From: Fragilaria radians | Taxonomy: Eukaryota; Bacillariophyta; Fragilariophyceae; Fragilariales; Fragilariaceae | DNA: 14,183 nt | Reading direction: 5' to 3' | NCBI GenBank assembly: GCA_900642245.1 | Contig: CAAAJI010001091.1 | Span: 1 to 14,183, forward strand | In this document: piece after piece, positions 6,131-12,539 of the stretch | Numbering within the stretch: the first letter of the stretch is position 1 | Layout: each line of letters begins with the position of its first letter | Position numbers and translations under genes: made by a program | The notes under the pieces: model-generated | What the model was told of the DNA's origin: nothing | Database searches by the model: none | What the model saw: the letters and a program-made list of their open reading frames with translations, nothing else

Positions 6131-6562
6131 TTAGTCCTTCTCAACCAGGCTCTCGCCGAGGCGGGCCACGACCTTAACCTTGATCGGCAGCTTTTCGGCA
6201 GCGCGCTCGAAGGCCACTTTGGCAAGCGGACCGGGAACACCGTCGAGCTCGAACAGGATGCGGCCGGGCTTGACCCGGGCGACCCAGAACTCGGGAGAAC
6301 CCTTGCCCTTGCCCATGCGGACTTCGGCAGGCTTCGACGACACCGGAACGTCCGGGAAGATGCGGATCCACAAGCGACCGGCGCGCTTGATGTGACGCGT
6401 GATCGCGCGACGGGCCGCCTCGATCTGTCGCGCGGTGATCCGCTCGGGCTCCATCGCCTTCAGGCCATAAGCGCCGAAGTTCAATTCGGTGCCGCCCTTG
6501 GCGTTGCCGTGAATCCGGCCCTTGAAGGCCTTGCGGAACTTGGTGCGTTTCGGTTGCAGCAT
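6131..6562 (-). CDS. rplP: 50S ribosomal protein L16
   Basis: L16 sits at the A-site finger of the large subunit and is needed for tRNA accommodation and final maturation. The product has 143 residues (E. coli 136). It begins MLQPKRTKFRKAFKGR and has the LNFGAYGLKAMEPERITARQ block (residues 27-46), the RLWIRIFPDVPVSSKP segment, and VRMGKGKGSPEFWVARVKPG (81-100). The arginine before MGKGKG is the counterpart of the residue hydroxylated by YcfD/RoxA in E. coli. The gene starts 12 nt after rpsC with an AGGA site about 9 nt before its ATG. Confidence 0.98.
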   Translation of the reverse strand: MLQPKRTKFRKAFKGRIHGNAKGGTELNFGAYGLKAMEPERITARQIEAARRAITRHIKRAGRLWIRIFPDVPVSSKPAEVRMGKGKGSPEFWVARVKPGRILFELDGVPGPLAKVAFERAAEKLPIKVKVVARLGESLVEKD

Positions 6563-6574
6563 CTCAATCGTTCC

Positions 6575-7282
6575 TTAGCGACGGTCGTCGCGCATCGGGC
6601 GAACGCCCGAGGTCTGCGAGTCCATCATGATGCGTTCCTGCGCCATCGGGTCGTGGCCGAGAATCTCGCCCTTGAAGACCCACACCTTGACCCCGCACAC
6701 GCCATAAGCGGTGTGCGCCTGGGCTTCGGCATAATCGACGTTACCGCGCAGCGTGTGCAACGGCACCCGGCCCTCGCGATACCATTCCGAGCGCGCGATT
6801 TCGGCACCGCCAAGACGGCCGCCGCAATTGATGCGGATACCCTCGGCGCCGAGGCGCATGGCCGACTGGACCGCGCGCTTCATTGCACGGCGGAAGGCGA
6901 TACGGCGCTCGAGTTGGTCGCAGATGCCTTGCGCCACGAGGCGCGCATCGACTTCCGGCTTGCGGATCTCGACGATGTTGAGGCTGACTTCGCTGTTGGT
7001 CATCTTGCCGAGTTGCTTTTTCAGCTTCTCGATGTCGGTGCCCTTCTTGCCGATGATGACACCCGGACGGGCGGCATAGATCGACACGCGGCACAGCTTG
7101 GCCGGACGCTCGATGACGACCTTGGAGATCGCCGCCTGAGGCAGCGAGGCCATGACGAACTTGCGCATCTTGAGATCTTCGAGCAGCAGCCGCCCGTAAT
7201 CCTGGCCTTCCGCGAACCAGCGGCTGTCCCAGGTACGATTGATCTGCAACCGAAGGCCGATCGCTGAGGATTTGTTACCCAT
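6575..7282 (-). CDS. rpsC: 30S ribosomal protein S3
   Basis: S3 lines the mRNA entry channel of the small subunit and contributes to its helicase activity. The 235-residue product (E. coli 233) begins MGNKSSAIGLRLQINRTWDS. It has a type II KH domain with its GXXG loop as GKKG at residues 78-81. Then comes AFRRAMKRAVQSAMRLGAEG (129-148), where R131, R132 and K135 match the helicase residues of E. coli. The S3 C-terminal domain follows (GGRLGGAEIARSEWYREGRV, 154-173). The frame is open upstream into rplV, but the ATG at 7280-7282 matches the family and overlaps the rplV stop by one base (TAATG). An AGGA site lies about 9 nt upstream. Confidence 0.98.
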   Translation of the reverse strand: MGNKSSAIGLRLQINRTWDSRWFAEGQDYGRLLLEDLKMRKFVMASLPQAAISKVVIERPAKLCRVSIYAARPGVIIGKKGTDIEKLKKQLGKMTNSEVSLNIVEIRKPEVDARLVAQGICDQLERRIAFRRAMKRAVQSAMRLGAEGIRINCGGRLGGAEIARSEWYREGRVPLHTLRGNVDYAEAQAHTAYGVCGVKVWVFKGEILGHDPMAQERIMMDSQTSGVRPMRDDRR

Positions 7283-7659
7283 TATGCTTCTTCCTGCTCG
7301 CGAACGACAACGCGAATTCGGCTGAACGGCTTGACGATGCGGGTCGACCGACCGCGAGCGCGGGTGGCGAAACGCTTCAAGGAAATCGACTTGCCGACCG
7401 AGGCTTCGGCCACGATCAACGCATCGACATCGAGGTTGTGATTGTTCTCGGCATTGGCGACCGCCGAAGCGAGCACCCTGTAGACCGGCTCGGCCATGCC
7501 CTTCGAAGAGAACTTGAGGATGTTGAGCGCGTCCCCGACCTTGCGGCCGCGAATGAGCTGCGCCACCAGGTTGAGCTTCTGGGCCGACCCACGAATGGTG
7601 TTTCCGACCGCCAGCGCTTCCTTGTCGCCGACCCGGCGAGGGGCAGATTGCTTGGACAT
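7282..7659 (-). CDS. rplV: 50S ribosomal protein L22
   Basis: L22 contacts all domains of 23S rRNA, and its long beta-hairpin reaches the exit-tunnel constriction, where macrolide-resistance changes map. The 125-residue product shows the helical part NTIRGSAQKLNLVAQLIRGR (residues 20-39), NAENNHNLDVDALIVAEASV, and the loop region SISLKRFATRARGRSTRIVK (91-110), close to the family signature. Its ATG overlaps the rpsS stop by one base (TGATG), and an AAGGG site is present inside rpsS. I saw no truncation or duplication in the hairpin loop. Confidence 0.98.
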   Translation of the reverse strand: MSKQSAPRRVGDKEALAVGNTIRGSAQKLNLVAQLIRGRKVGDALNILKFSSKGMAEPVYRVLASAVANAENNHNLDVDALIVAEASVGKSISLKRFATRARGRSTRIVKPFSRIRVVVREQEEA

Positions 7660-7934
7660 CAGCGCTTACCCTTCTTGTCCGACGTGTGGCCCGGGAAGAA
7701 GCGCGTGGGAGCGAACTCGCCAAGCTTCATTCCGACCATGTCTTCGTTGACCGAAACCGGCACGAACTTGCGGCCGTTGTAGACGTTGAAGGTCAGTCCA
7801 ACGAACTGCGGAAGGATGGTCGAACGACGCGACCAGGTTTTGATCGGCGAGCGCTTCGTCGCTTCCTGAGCGGCTTCCGCCTTCTTCAGCAGCGAAAGCT
7901 CGACGAACGGACCTTTCCAGATGGAACGAGCCAT
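7659..7934 (-). CDS. rpsS: 30S ribosomal protein S19
   Basis: S19 lies in the head of the small subunit beside S13 and contacts the A-site tRNA and the large subunit. The 91-residue product has the standard N-terminus MARSIWKGPFVELSLLKKAE and the signature region FNVYNGRKFVPVSVNEDMVG followed by KLGEFAPTRFFPGHTSDKKG. The frame stays open upstream, but the ATG at 7932-7934 is the family start. It overlaps the rplB stop by one base (TAATG) and is served by a GAGGAAG site. Both ends of the gene share bases with their neighbours. Confidence 0.98.
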   Translation of the reverse strand: MARSIWKGPFVELSLLKKAEAAQEATKRSPIKTWSRRSTILPQFVGLTFNVYNGRKFVPVSVNEDMVGMKLGEFAPTRFFPGHTSDKKGKR

Positions 7935-8768
7935 TACTTCTTCCTCGCGTGGCGTGACCGGATAATCAATTTGTCGGTCGACTTGTTGTGACGAGTGCGG
8001 GCACCCTTGGTCGGCTTGCCCCACGGGGTGACCGGATGACGGCCGCCCGAGGTCCGGCCTTCACCACCGCCGTGCGGATGGTCGACCGGGTTCTTGGCGA
8101 CACCGCGGGTCAGCGGACGACGACCGAGCCAGCGGCTGCGACCGGCCTTGGCCAGCGTCTGGTTGCCATTGTCGGGGTTCGACACGGCGCCGACGGTGGC
8201 CATGCAATCCGAGCGAATGTAGCGCTGCTCGCCCGAGTTGAGGCGAACGATGACCATCCCCTTGTCCCGACCGACGACCTGGACGTAGGTGCCCGCGGCA
8301 CGGGCGATCTGGCCGCCCTTGCCTGGCTTCAGCTCGACATTGTGGACGATCGTTCCGACCGGCATCTGGCCGACTTCCATCGCATTGCCCGGCTTCACGT
8401 CGACCTTCTTGCCGGCGACGACCTTGTCGCCCGGCGCAAGGCGCTGGGGAGCAAGGATGTACGCCTAGCGCGCCGTCATCATAAGTGATGAGCGCGATAA
8501 AGGCCGAGCGGTTGGGGTCATACTCGAGCCGCTCGACATTGGCCGACTCGTCCCAGGTGCGACGCTTGAAATCGATGATCCGATACTTCTGCTTGTGGCC
8601 GCCGGCGATCCCGCGCGAGGTCACATGGCCCTTGTTGTTGCGGCCACCCGACTTGCGCGTGCCTTCGGTCAACGCCTTGACCGGCTTGCCCTTCCACAGC
8701 GACGACTTGTCGACCAGGATGAGTCCGCGGCGCGCCGGCGATGTCGGCTTATATGCTTTCAATGCCAT
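7934..8768 (-). CDS. rplB: 50S ribosomal protein L2, frameshifted near 8466 (probable sequence error)
   Basis: L2 is a primary 23S rRNA binder needed for subunit association and peptidyl transferase function. The gene appears in two frames. From the ATG at 8768, 101 residues run through RKSGGRNNKGHVTSRGIAGG and end IALITYDDGAL. Then the frame goes wrong and would terminate at 8061 with unrelated sequence. In the next frame L2 resumes at once with AYILAPQRLAPGDKVVAGKK and runs to the stop at 7934. This part includes the catalytic-region motif VDHPHGGGEGR and HPVTPWGKPTKGARTRHNKS. Deleting one base gives 277 residues, matching the family (E. coli 273). Dropping the T at 8466 turns CTA-GGC into CTG-GCG, restoring a common Leu codon. 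L2 is essential, so I favour a sequencing or assembly error over a real pseudogene. Confidence 0.93.
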
Positions 8769-8771
8769 GGC

Positions 8772-9089
8772 TTAGATTCCGCTCGTGATGTCGATCGACT
8801 GGCCGGCAGCCAGCGTCACGATCGCTTTCTTCACGTCCGACCGGCGGTAGGGCTGGCCCTTCCACTTCTTGGTCTTGCCCTTGGTGACCATCGTGTTGAC
8901 GTTGGTCACGCTGACGTTGAACAACGCCTCGACCGCAGCCTTGATCTCGGGCTTGGACGCCGTCCCGGCAACCTTGAACACCACCGCGTTGAAGTCCGAC
9001 AACATGGTCGACTTCTCGGTGATGTGCGGCGACAGGACCACATCGTAATGGCGGATATCGACCGCCGCTGGTGTTGGCTTCTTAGCCAT
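8772..9089 (-). CDS. rplW: 50S ribosomal protein L23
   Basis: L23 surrounds the tunnel exit and is the main docking site for trigger factor and the signal recognition particle. The 105-residue product carries HYDVVLSPHITEKSTMLSDF (residues 14-33), the VFKVAGTASKPEIKAAVEAL segment (37-56), LFNVSVTNVNTM, and the family signature-like GKTKKWKGQPYRRSDVKKAI (70-89). Its length is normal. The ATG overlaps the end of rplD by 8 nt (ATGGCTAA), with a GGAGG sequence 9 nt upstream. It ends 3 nt before the rplB ATG. Confidence 0.98.
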   Translation of the reverse strand: MAKKPTPAAVDIRHYDVVLSPHITEKSTMLSDFNAVVFKVAGTASKPEIKAAVEALFNVSVTNVNTMVTKGKTKKWKGQPYRRSDVKKAIVTLAAGQSIDITSGI

Positions 9090-9711
9090 TGAACCTGGCC
9101 TCCAGTTTTTCGACCGCAGCGCGGGTCAGCACCAGCGTTTCGTGGCGCATGATGTCATAGACGTTCGCGCCGACCGCCGGCATCAGGTTGATGCCGTGCA
9201 GGTTGGACGAAGCGCGGGCGAAGCCGACGTTGAGCGCATCGCCGTCCATGACGAGGACCGTCTTGCCGAAGCCCAGCTTGCCGATCTTGGCCTGCAGTGC
9301 CTGCGTCTTGGCGTCCTCACCCATGTCGAGATTGTCGACGATCATCAGGTTGCCGGCCATCGCCTTCGATGACAGCGCCATCTTCAGGCCGAGTGCCCGG
9401 ACCTTCTTGTTGAGGCCGAGGGTGAACATGCGAACCCGCGGACCATGAGCCTTACCGCCGCCGATGAAGATCGGGGCGCGACGATCGCCGTGGCGAGCCG
9501 TACCGCCGCCCTTCTGGCGACCGAACTTCTTGCCGGTGCGAGCGACGTCGGAGCGCTCACGCGCGCCGCGGGCCAGGCCACGCCGGTTGGCGAGCTGCCA
9601 CGTTACTACGCGGTGGAGGATGTCGGCGCGCGGCTCGACACCGAACACGGCATCGTCGAGCTGGATATCCCCACCCGCATTGGCGTCGAGGGTCTGAACC
9701 TTGACCTTCAT
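9082..9711 (-). CDS. rplD: 50S ribosomal protein L4
   Basis: L4 is an early 23S rRNA-binding protein. Its long loop lines the exit tunnel next to L22, and in E. coli it also represses the S10 operon. The 209-residue product (E. coli 201) has the loop at about residues 43-90 (RRGLARGARERSDVARTGKK, then FGRQKGGGTARHGDRRAPIF). The globular part follows, with KMALSSKAMAGNLMIVDNLD, and the conserved ANVYDIMRHETLVLTRAAVE near the C-terminus. The ATG follows the rplC stop by 3 nt, and a strong AAGGAGG site lies inside the end of rplC. No L4-responsive leader can be identified from sequence alone. Confidence 0.98.
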   Translation of the reverse strand: MKVKVQTLDANAGGDIQLDDAVFGVEPRADILHRVVTWQLANRRGLARGARERSDVARTGKKFGRQKGGGTARHGDRRAPIFIGGGKAHGPRVRMFTLGLNKKVRALGLKMALSSKAMAGNLMIVDNLDMGEDAKTQALQAKIGKLGFGKTVLVMDGDALNVGFARASSNLHGINLMPAVGANVYDIMRHETLVLTRAAVEKLEARFNG

Positions 9712-9714
9712 CGC

Positions 9715-10629
9715 TTAGCCCTCCTTGTTGCCGTCGGTGGCCGGGGCATCGCCCTCGCCTGCCGAACCGGCATCGTTAGTTTCAGCAGCGGCCTGCTCGG
9801 CGGCTTCGGCGGCTTCGGTCTCGATCGCGCCGGCTTCCTGTTCGGCGGCGATGGCGGCGACTTCGTCGTCACCGGGCAGCGCGGGCATTTCATGGACTGC
9901 AGCGTCGTCGACCAGGCCGGCGACGGGATGCTCGGTCTCATCGACCTTGGCCGACTTGTCGAACAGGGCCGCGGGATAGGGTGCGTTCTCGTTCATCGGA
10001 ACCTTGACCGCGTCCCACACCTTGAGCCAGCCACCCTTCGATCCGGGCACCGAACCCTTGACGAAGATCAGGCCGCGCAGGGCGTCCGTACGAACGATCT
10101 CGAGATTCTGCTGGGTGCGGTTCTTGGCACCCATGTGACCGGCCATCTTCTTGTTCTTGAAGACCTTGCCCGGATCCTGGCGTTGGCCGGTAGAACCAAG
10201 CGAACGGTGGGAGACCGAGACGCCGTGGGTGGCGCGAAGACCGCCGAAGCCCCAGCGCTTCATGCCACCCTGGAAGCCCTTGCCCTGGGTCACGCCCTGG
10301 ATGTCGACCAATTGGCCAGCGACGAAATGGTCGGCCGAGATGGTCGCGCCCAGTTCGAGCAGCGCATCCTCGTCAACGCGGAATTCGACGACCTTGGCTT
10401 TTGGCTCGACCTTGGCCTTGCCGAAGGCAGCGCGTTGCGGCTTGGCGACATTCTTCGCCTTGGCCGTTCCGGCGCCGAGCGCCACAGCGGTGTAGCCGTC
10501 CTTGTTTTTCTCGCGAACCGCGACAACCTGCACATCTTCCAGCTGCAGAACGGTAACCGGCACATGCCGACCGTCTGCTTGGAACAAGCGGGTCATCCCC
10601 ATTTTCTTCGCGATCACGCCAGTGCGCAT
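9715..10629 (-). CDS. rplC: 50S ribosomal protein L3 with an acidic C-terminal extension
   Basis: L3 is one of the first proteins to bind 23S rRNA and reaches the peptidyl transferase centre. The core spans residues 1 to about 212: MRTGVIAKKMGMTRLFQADG, then GVTQGKGFQGGMKRWGFGGL (112-131). Next come ATHGVSVSHRSLGSTGQRQD (133-152), containing the GSxGQ loop whose glutamine is methylated by PrmB in E. coli, and GKVFKNKKMAGHMG. E. coli L3 is 209 residues and this product is 304. Residues 215-304 form an Ala/Glu/Asp-rich acidic tail ending NKEG. The ATG at 10629 was chosen over a TTG two codons earlier because the family starts MRTG and GGAG lies 8 nt upstream. The 212-nt gap after rpsJ is unusually long for this gene pair. 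Confidence 0.97.
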   Translation of the reverse strand: MRTGVIAKKMGMTRLFQADGRHVPVTVLQLEDVQVVAVREKNKDGYTAVALGAGTAKAKNVAKPQRAAFGKAKVEPKAKVVEFRVDEDALLELGATISADHFVAGQLVDIQGVTQGKGFQGGMKRWGFGGLRATHGVSVSHRSLGSTGQRQDPGKVFKNKKMAGHMGAKNRTQQNLEIVRTDALRGLIFVKGSVPGSKGGWLKVWDAVKVPMNENAPYPAALFDKSAKVDETEHPVAGLVDDAAVHEMPALPGDDEVAAIAAEQEAGAIETEAAEAAEQAAAETNDAGSAGEGDAPATDGNKEG

Positions 10630-10841
10630 GATCAATGCTCCTTAACAGAGGCCCACGAACCGAAATTGGATCGCGGGCATGTAGCCCAAAATGTAATGCG
10701 CGCCCCGCTGGGCTATTCCCCGCCTGCAAAGGCCGGGATGCGGGGGACGCAGGCCGAGTGACCCGAAGGTCCCTCGCGGTATCCCTTGTCTGTGTCCGGC
10801 AGGATCGCTTCAGGAGCGAGTCAACCGCCGTACCGAGGTCC
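10630..10841 (-). other. Structured 212-nt spacer between rpsJ and rplC
   Basis: No gene is visible here. On the minus strand the spacer can form several stem-loops in order. The first is TCGCT/AGCGA (10819-10805). Next is GACC-TTCG-GGTC (10771-10760), with a stable UUCG-type tetraloop. The third is an imperfect palindrome TCCC-g-GCCT/AGGC-g-GGGA (10738-10717) with a TTGC loop. The last is TAGCCCA/TGGGCTA (10715-10709 with 10688-10682). None is followed by a T-run. The rplC Shine-Dalgarno (AAGGAG) lies near 10640. A TTGACT sequence (10824-10819) has no convincing -10 partner. The function is unknown. Confidence 0.55.
10717..10738. repeat. Imperfect REP-like palindrome
   Basis: On the plus strand tccc-c-gcct (10717-10725), a gcaa loop and aggc-c-ggga (10730-10738) make an 8-bp palindrome with one central mismatch. 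It is flanked by at-rich ends (attcccc and gggatg). The form resembles the dispersed GC-rich palindromes common between genes in sphingomonads, which would explain why it sits in an oversized gap. Only this one copy is present in the window, so repetition in the genome is a guess. Confidence 0.35.
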
Positions 10842-11153
10842 TTAAGCCAGTTTGATCTCCACGTCCACACCTGCGGCGAGATCTAATTTCATCAGCGCGT
10901 CGACCGTTTGCGGGGTCGGCTGAACGATATCCAGTAGGCGCTTGTAGGTGCGCACCTCGAACTGTTCGCGCGACTTCTTGTCGACGTGCGGCGAACGGTT
11001 GACGGTGAACTTCTCAATGCGCGTCGGAAGTGGAATGGGGCCGCGAATGAGAGCTCCGGTACGGCGAGCCGTATCGGCAATGTCGCCAGTCGCCTGGTCG
11101 AGCACTCGATGATCGAACGCCTTGAGGCGAATCCGTATGTTCTGCGTTTCCAT
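10842..11153 (-). CDS. rpsJ: 30S ribosomal protein S10 (NusE)
   Basis: S10 is a small-subunit head protein and, as NusE, the partner of NusB and NusG in transcription antitermination and transcription-translation coupling. The 103-residue product begins METQNIRIRLKAFDHRVLDQ and has GPIPLPTRIEKFTVNRSPHV (residues 38-57), within which the family signature falls. The SREQFEVRTYKRLLDIVQPT segment follows, and the protein ends VDVEIKLA. The ATG at 11151-11153 fits the family, and a GTG two codons upstream is less likely. The preceding sequence (GGTGGGTGG) gives only a modest Shine-Dalgarno. It opens the S10 group, 121 nt after tuf, behind a large hairpin. Confidence 0.98.
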   Translation of the reverse strand: METQNIRIRLKAFDHRVLDQATGDIADTARRTGALIRGPIPLPTRIEKFTVNRSPHVDKKSREQFEVRTYKRLLDIVQPTPQTVDALMKLDLAAGVDVEIKLA

Positions 11154-11221
11154 GTCCACCCACCGATGCGAAAGAGCCAGCGACGCGTTGAGTTACGCCG
11201 CAATCATTAAACCAAAACTTT

Positions 11222-11262
11222 AAAAGCGAACCGCGCGACCTCCTCGCGGAGAATCGCGCGGT
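11222..11262 (-). terminator. Probable terminator or attenuator hairpin after tuf
   Basis: On the minus strand ACCGCGCGA (11262-11254) pairs perfectly with TCGCGCGGT (11238-11230). Inside it CTCC (11251-11248) pairs with GGAG (11243-11240) around a GCGA loop, leaving only a 2-by-1 nt internal loop. This 13-bp structure begins about 12 nt after the tuf stop and is followed by TTCGCTTTTAAAGTTTT, a loose U-rich run. The position and strength fit the end of the str operon, although the T-tract is interrupted, so readthrough into rpsJ is plausible. Confidence 0.6.
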
Positions 11263-11274
11263 GCCCGCCCTATA

Positions 11275-12465
11275 TTACTTCGAGATCGAACCGACAACCC
11301 CGGCGCCGACCGTACGGCCGCCTTCGCGGATCGCGAAGCGCAGGCCCGGATCCATCGCGATCGGAGCGATCAGCTTGACTTCGAGCGTCACATTGTCGCC
11401 CGGCATCACCATCTCGGTACCTTCCGGCAACACCACTTCGCCCGTCACGTCGGTCGTGCGGAAGTAGAATTGCGGACGGTAGTTGGCGAAGAACGGCGTG
11501 TGACGGCCACCCTCGTCCTTCGACAGGACGTAGATTTCCGCCGAGAAATCGGTGTGCGGCTTGATCGAGCCCGGCTTGCAGAGAACCTGCCCGCGCTCGA
11601 CGTCGTCACGGCCGATGCCGCGGATCAGCGCGCCGACGTTGTCGCCGGCCTGGCCCTGATCGAGCAGCTTGCGGAACATCTCGACGCCGGTCACGACCGT
11701 CTTCTTGGTGTCCTTGATGCCGACGATCTCGACTTCCTCGCCAACCTTGACGACGCCGGTCTCGATGCGGCCGGTAACGACCGTGCCGCGGCCCGAGATC
11801 GAGAACACGTCCTCGATCGGCATCAGGAACGGCTTGTCGAGCGGACGCTCGGGCTGCGGGATCCAGCTGTCGACCGCTTCCATCAGCTTCAGGATCGCCT
11901 GCTCGCCGATTTCAGGGTTGCGATCTTCGAGCACGGCCAGCGCCGAACCCGGAATGATCGGAATATTGTCGCCGTCGAAGTCGCGCTTGGAAAGCTCCTC
12001 GCGGATTTCGAGCTCGACCAACTCGAGCAGCTCGGGATCGTCAACCTGGTCGACCTTGTTGAGGAAGACCACCATGGTCGGGACGCCGACCTGCTTGGCG
12101 AGCAGGATGTGCTCCTTGGTCTGCGGCATCGGGCCGTCGGCAGCCGACACGACCAGGATCGCGCCGTCCATCTGGGCGGCACCGGTGATCATGTTCTTCA
12201 CATAATCGGCGTGGCCCGGGCAGTCGACGTGCGCATAGTGGCGCGTTGCGGTTTCATATTCAACGTGCGCGGTCGAAATTGTGATTCCGCGCTCGCGCTC
12301 CTCCGGCGCCTTGTCGATGTTGGCGAAGTCGACGGCAACGCCGCCGCTGGTCTTGGCCAGAACCTTGGTGATCGCCGCGGTCAGCGATGTCTTGCCATGG
12401 TCGACGTGACCGATGGTGCCGATGTTGCAATGCGGCTTGTTCCGCTCAAATTTCGCCTTCGCCAT
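11275..12465 (-). CDS. tuf: Translation elongation factor Tu
   Basis: EF-Tu is the GTPase that delivers aminoacyl-tRNA to the ribosomal A site in the cytoplasm. The 396-residue product is of standard length. GTPase motifs are the P-loop GHVDHGKT (residues 19-26), switch I with RGITIS (59-64), DCPGH (81-85) with catalytic His85, NKVD (136-139) and SAL (174-176). Domain II follows with GRGTVVTGRIETG and domain III ends with LRFAIREGGRTVGAGVVGSI. I saw no obvious change at elfamycin-resistance positions, but this was not an aligned check. The start has GAGG 5 nt before the ATG. It follows fusA by 74 nt, as in a classic str operon. Bacteria often carry a second tuf copy, which cannot be judged here. 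Confidence 0.99.
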   Translation of the reverse strand: MAKAKFERNKPHCNIGTIGHVDHGKTSLTAAITKVLAKTSGGVAVDFANIDKAPEERERGITISTAHVEYETATRHYAHVDCPGHADYVKNMITGAAQMDGAILVVSAADGPMPQTKEHILLAKQVGVPTMVVFLNKVDQVDDPELLELVELEIREELSKRDFDGDNIPIIPGSALAVLEDRNPEIGEQAILKLMEAVDSWIPQPERPLDKPFLMPIEDVFSISGRGTVVTGRIETGVVKVGEEVEIVGIKDTKKTVVTGVEMFRKLLDQGQAGDNVGALIRGIGRDDVERGQVLCKPGSIKPHTDFSAEIYVLSKDEGGRHTPFFANYRPQFYFRTTDVTGEVVLPEGTEMVMPGDNVTLEVKLIAPIAMDPGLRFAIREGGRTVGAGVVGSISK

Positions 12466-12485
12466 TTTTGCCTCTTCTACGTTTG

Positions 12486-12521
12486 AAAAACGGGCCGCTC
12501 ACCCGGTGTGCGAGCGCGCCC
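12486..12521 (-). terminator. Terminator-like hairpin between fusA and tuf
   Basis: On the minus strand GGGC, a bulged G, then CGCTC (12521-12512) pairs with GAGCG then GCCC (12500-12492), making a 9-bp GC-rich stem with one bulge. A single G and five T's follow (12490-12486). The tuf ribosome binding site and ATG come right after. Because fusA and tuf are normally co-transcribed, partial termination or mRNA processing that adjusts tuf output is more likely than complete termination. The function is inferred. Confidence 0.5.
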
Positions 12522-12539
12522 ATAGCCACAAAAAACAGG

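Noticed and set aside
5957..7267. Plus-strand open frame of 436 codons opposite rpmC, rplP and rpsC
   Set aside because: It is a shadow of three well-supported ribosomal genes on the minus strand.
8455..8475. Programmed frameshift in rplB
   Set aside because: A +1 slip from CUA onto UAG would not re-pair with the Leu tRNA, there is no stop or pausing codon at the site, and rplB is not a known recoded gene. A single-base error explains it better.
9445..10761. Plus-strand open frame of 438 codons opposite rplD and rplC
   Set aside because: It lies antisense to L4 and L3, its composition mirrors their codon bias, and no family features or good ribosome binding site support it.
10790..10824. 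Possible promoter with TTGACT in the rpsJ-rplC spacer
   Set aside because: The expected -10 position reads TGCCGG, far from consensus.
11190..11225. Possible rpsJ promoter with a TTTAAT -10 element in the tuf-rpsJ gap
   Set aside because: No acceptable -35 hexamer is found at 16-18 nt spacing, so a promoter cannot be supported from sequence alone.
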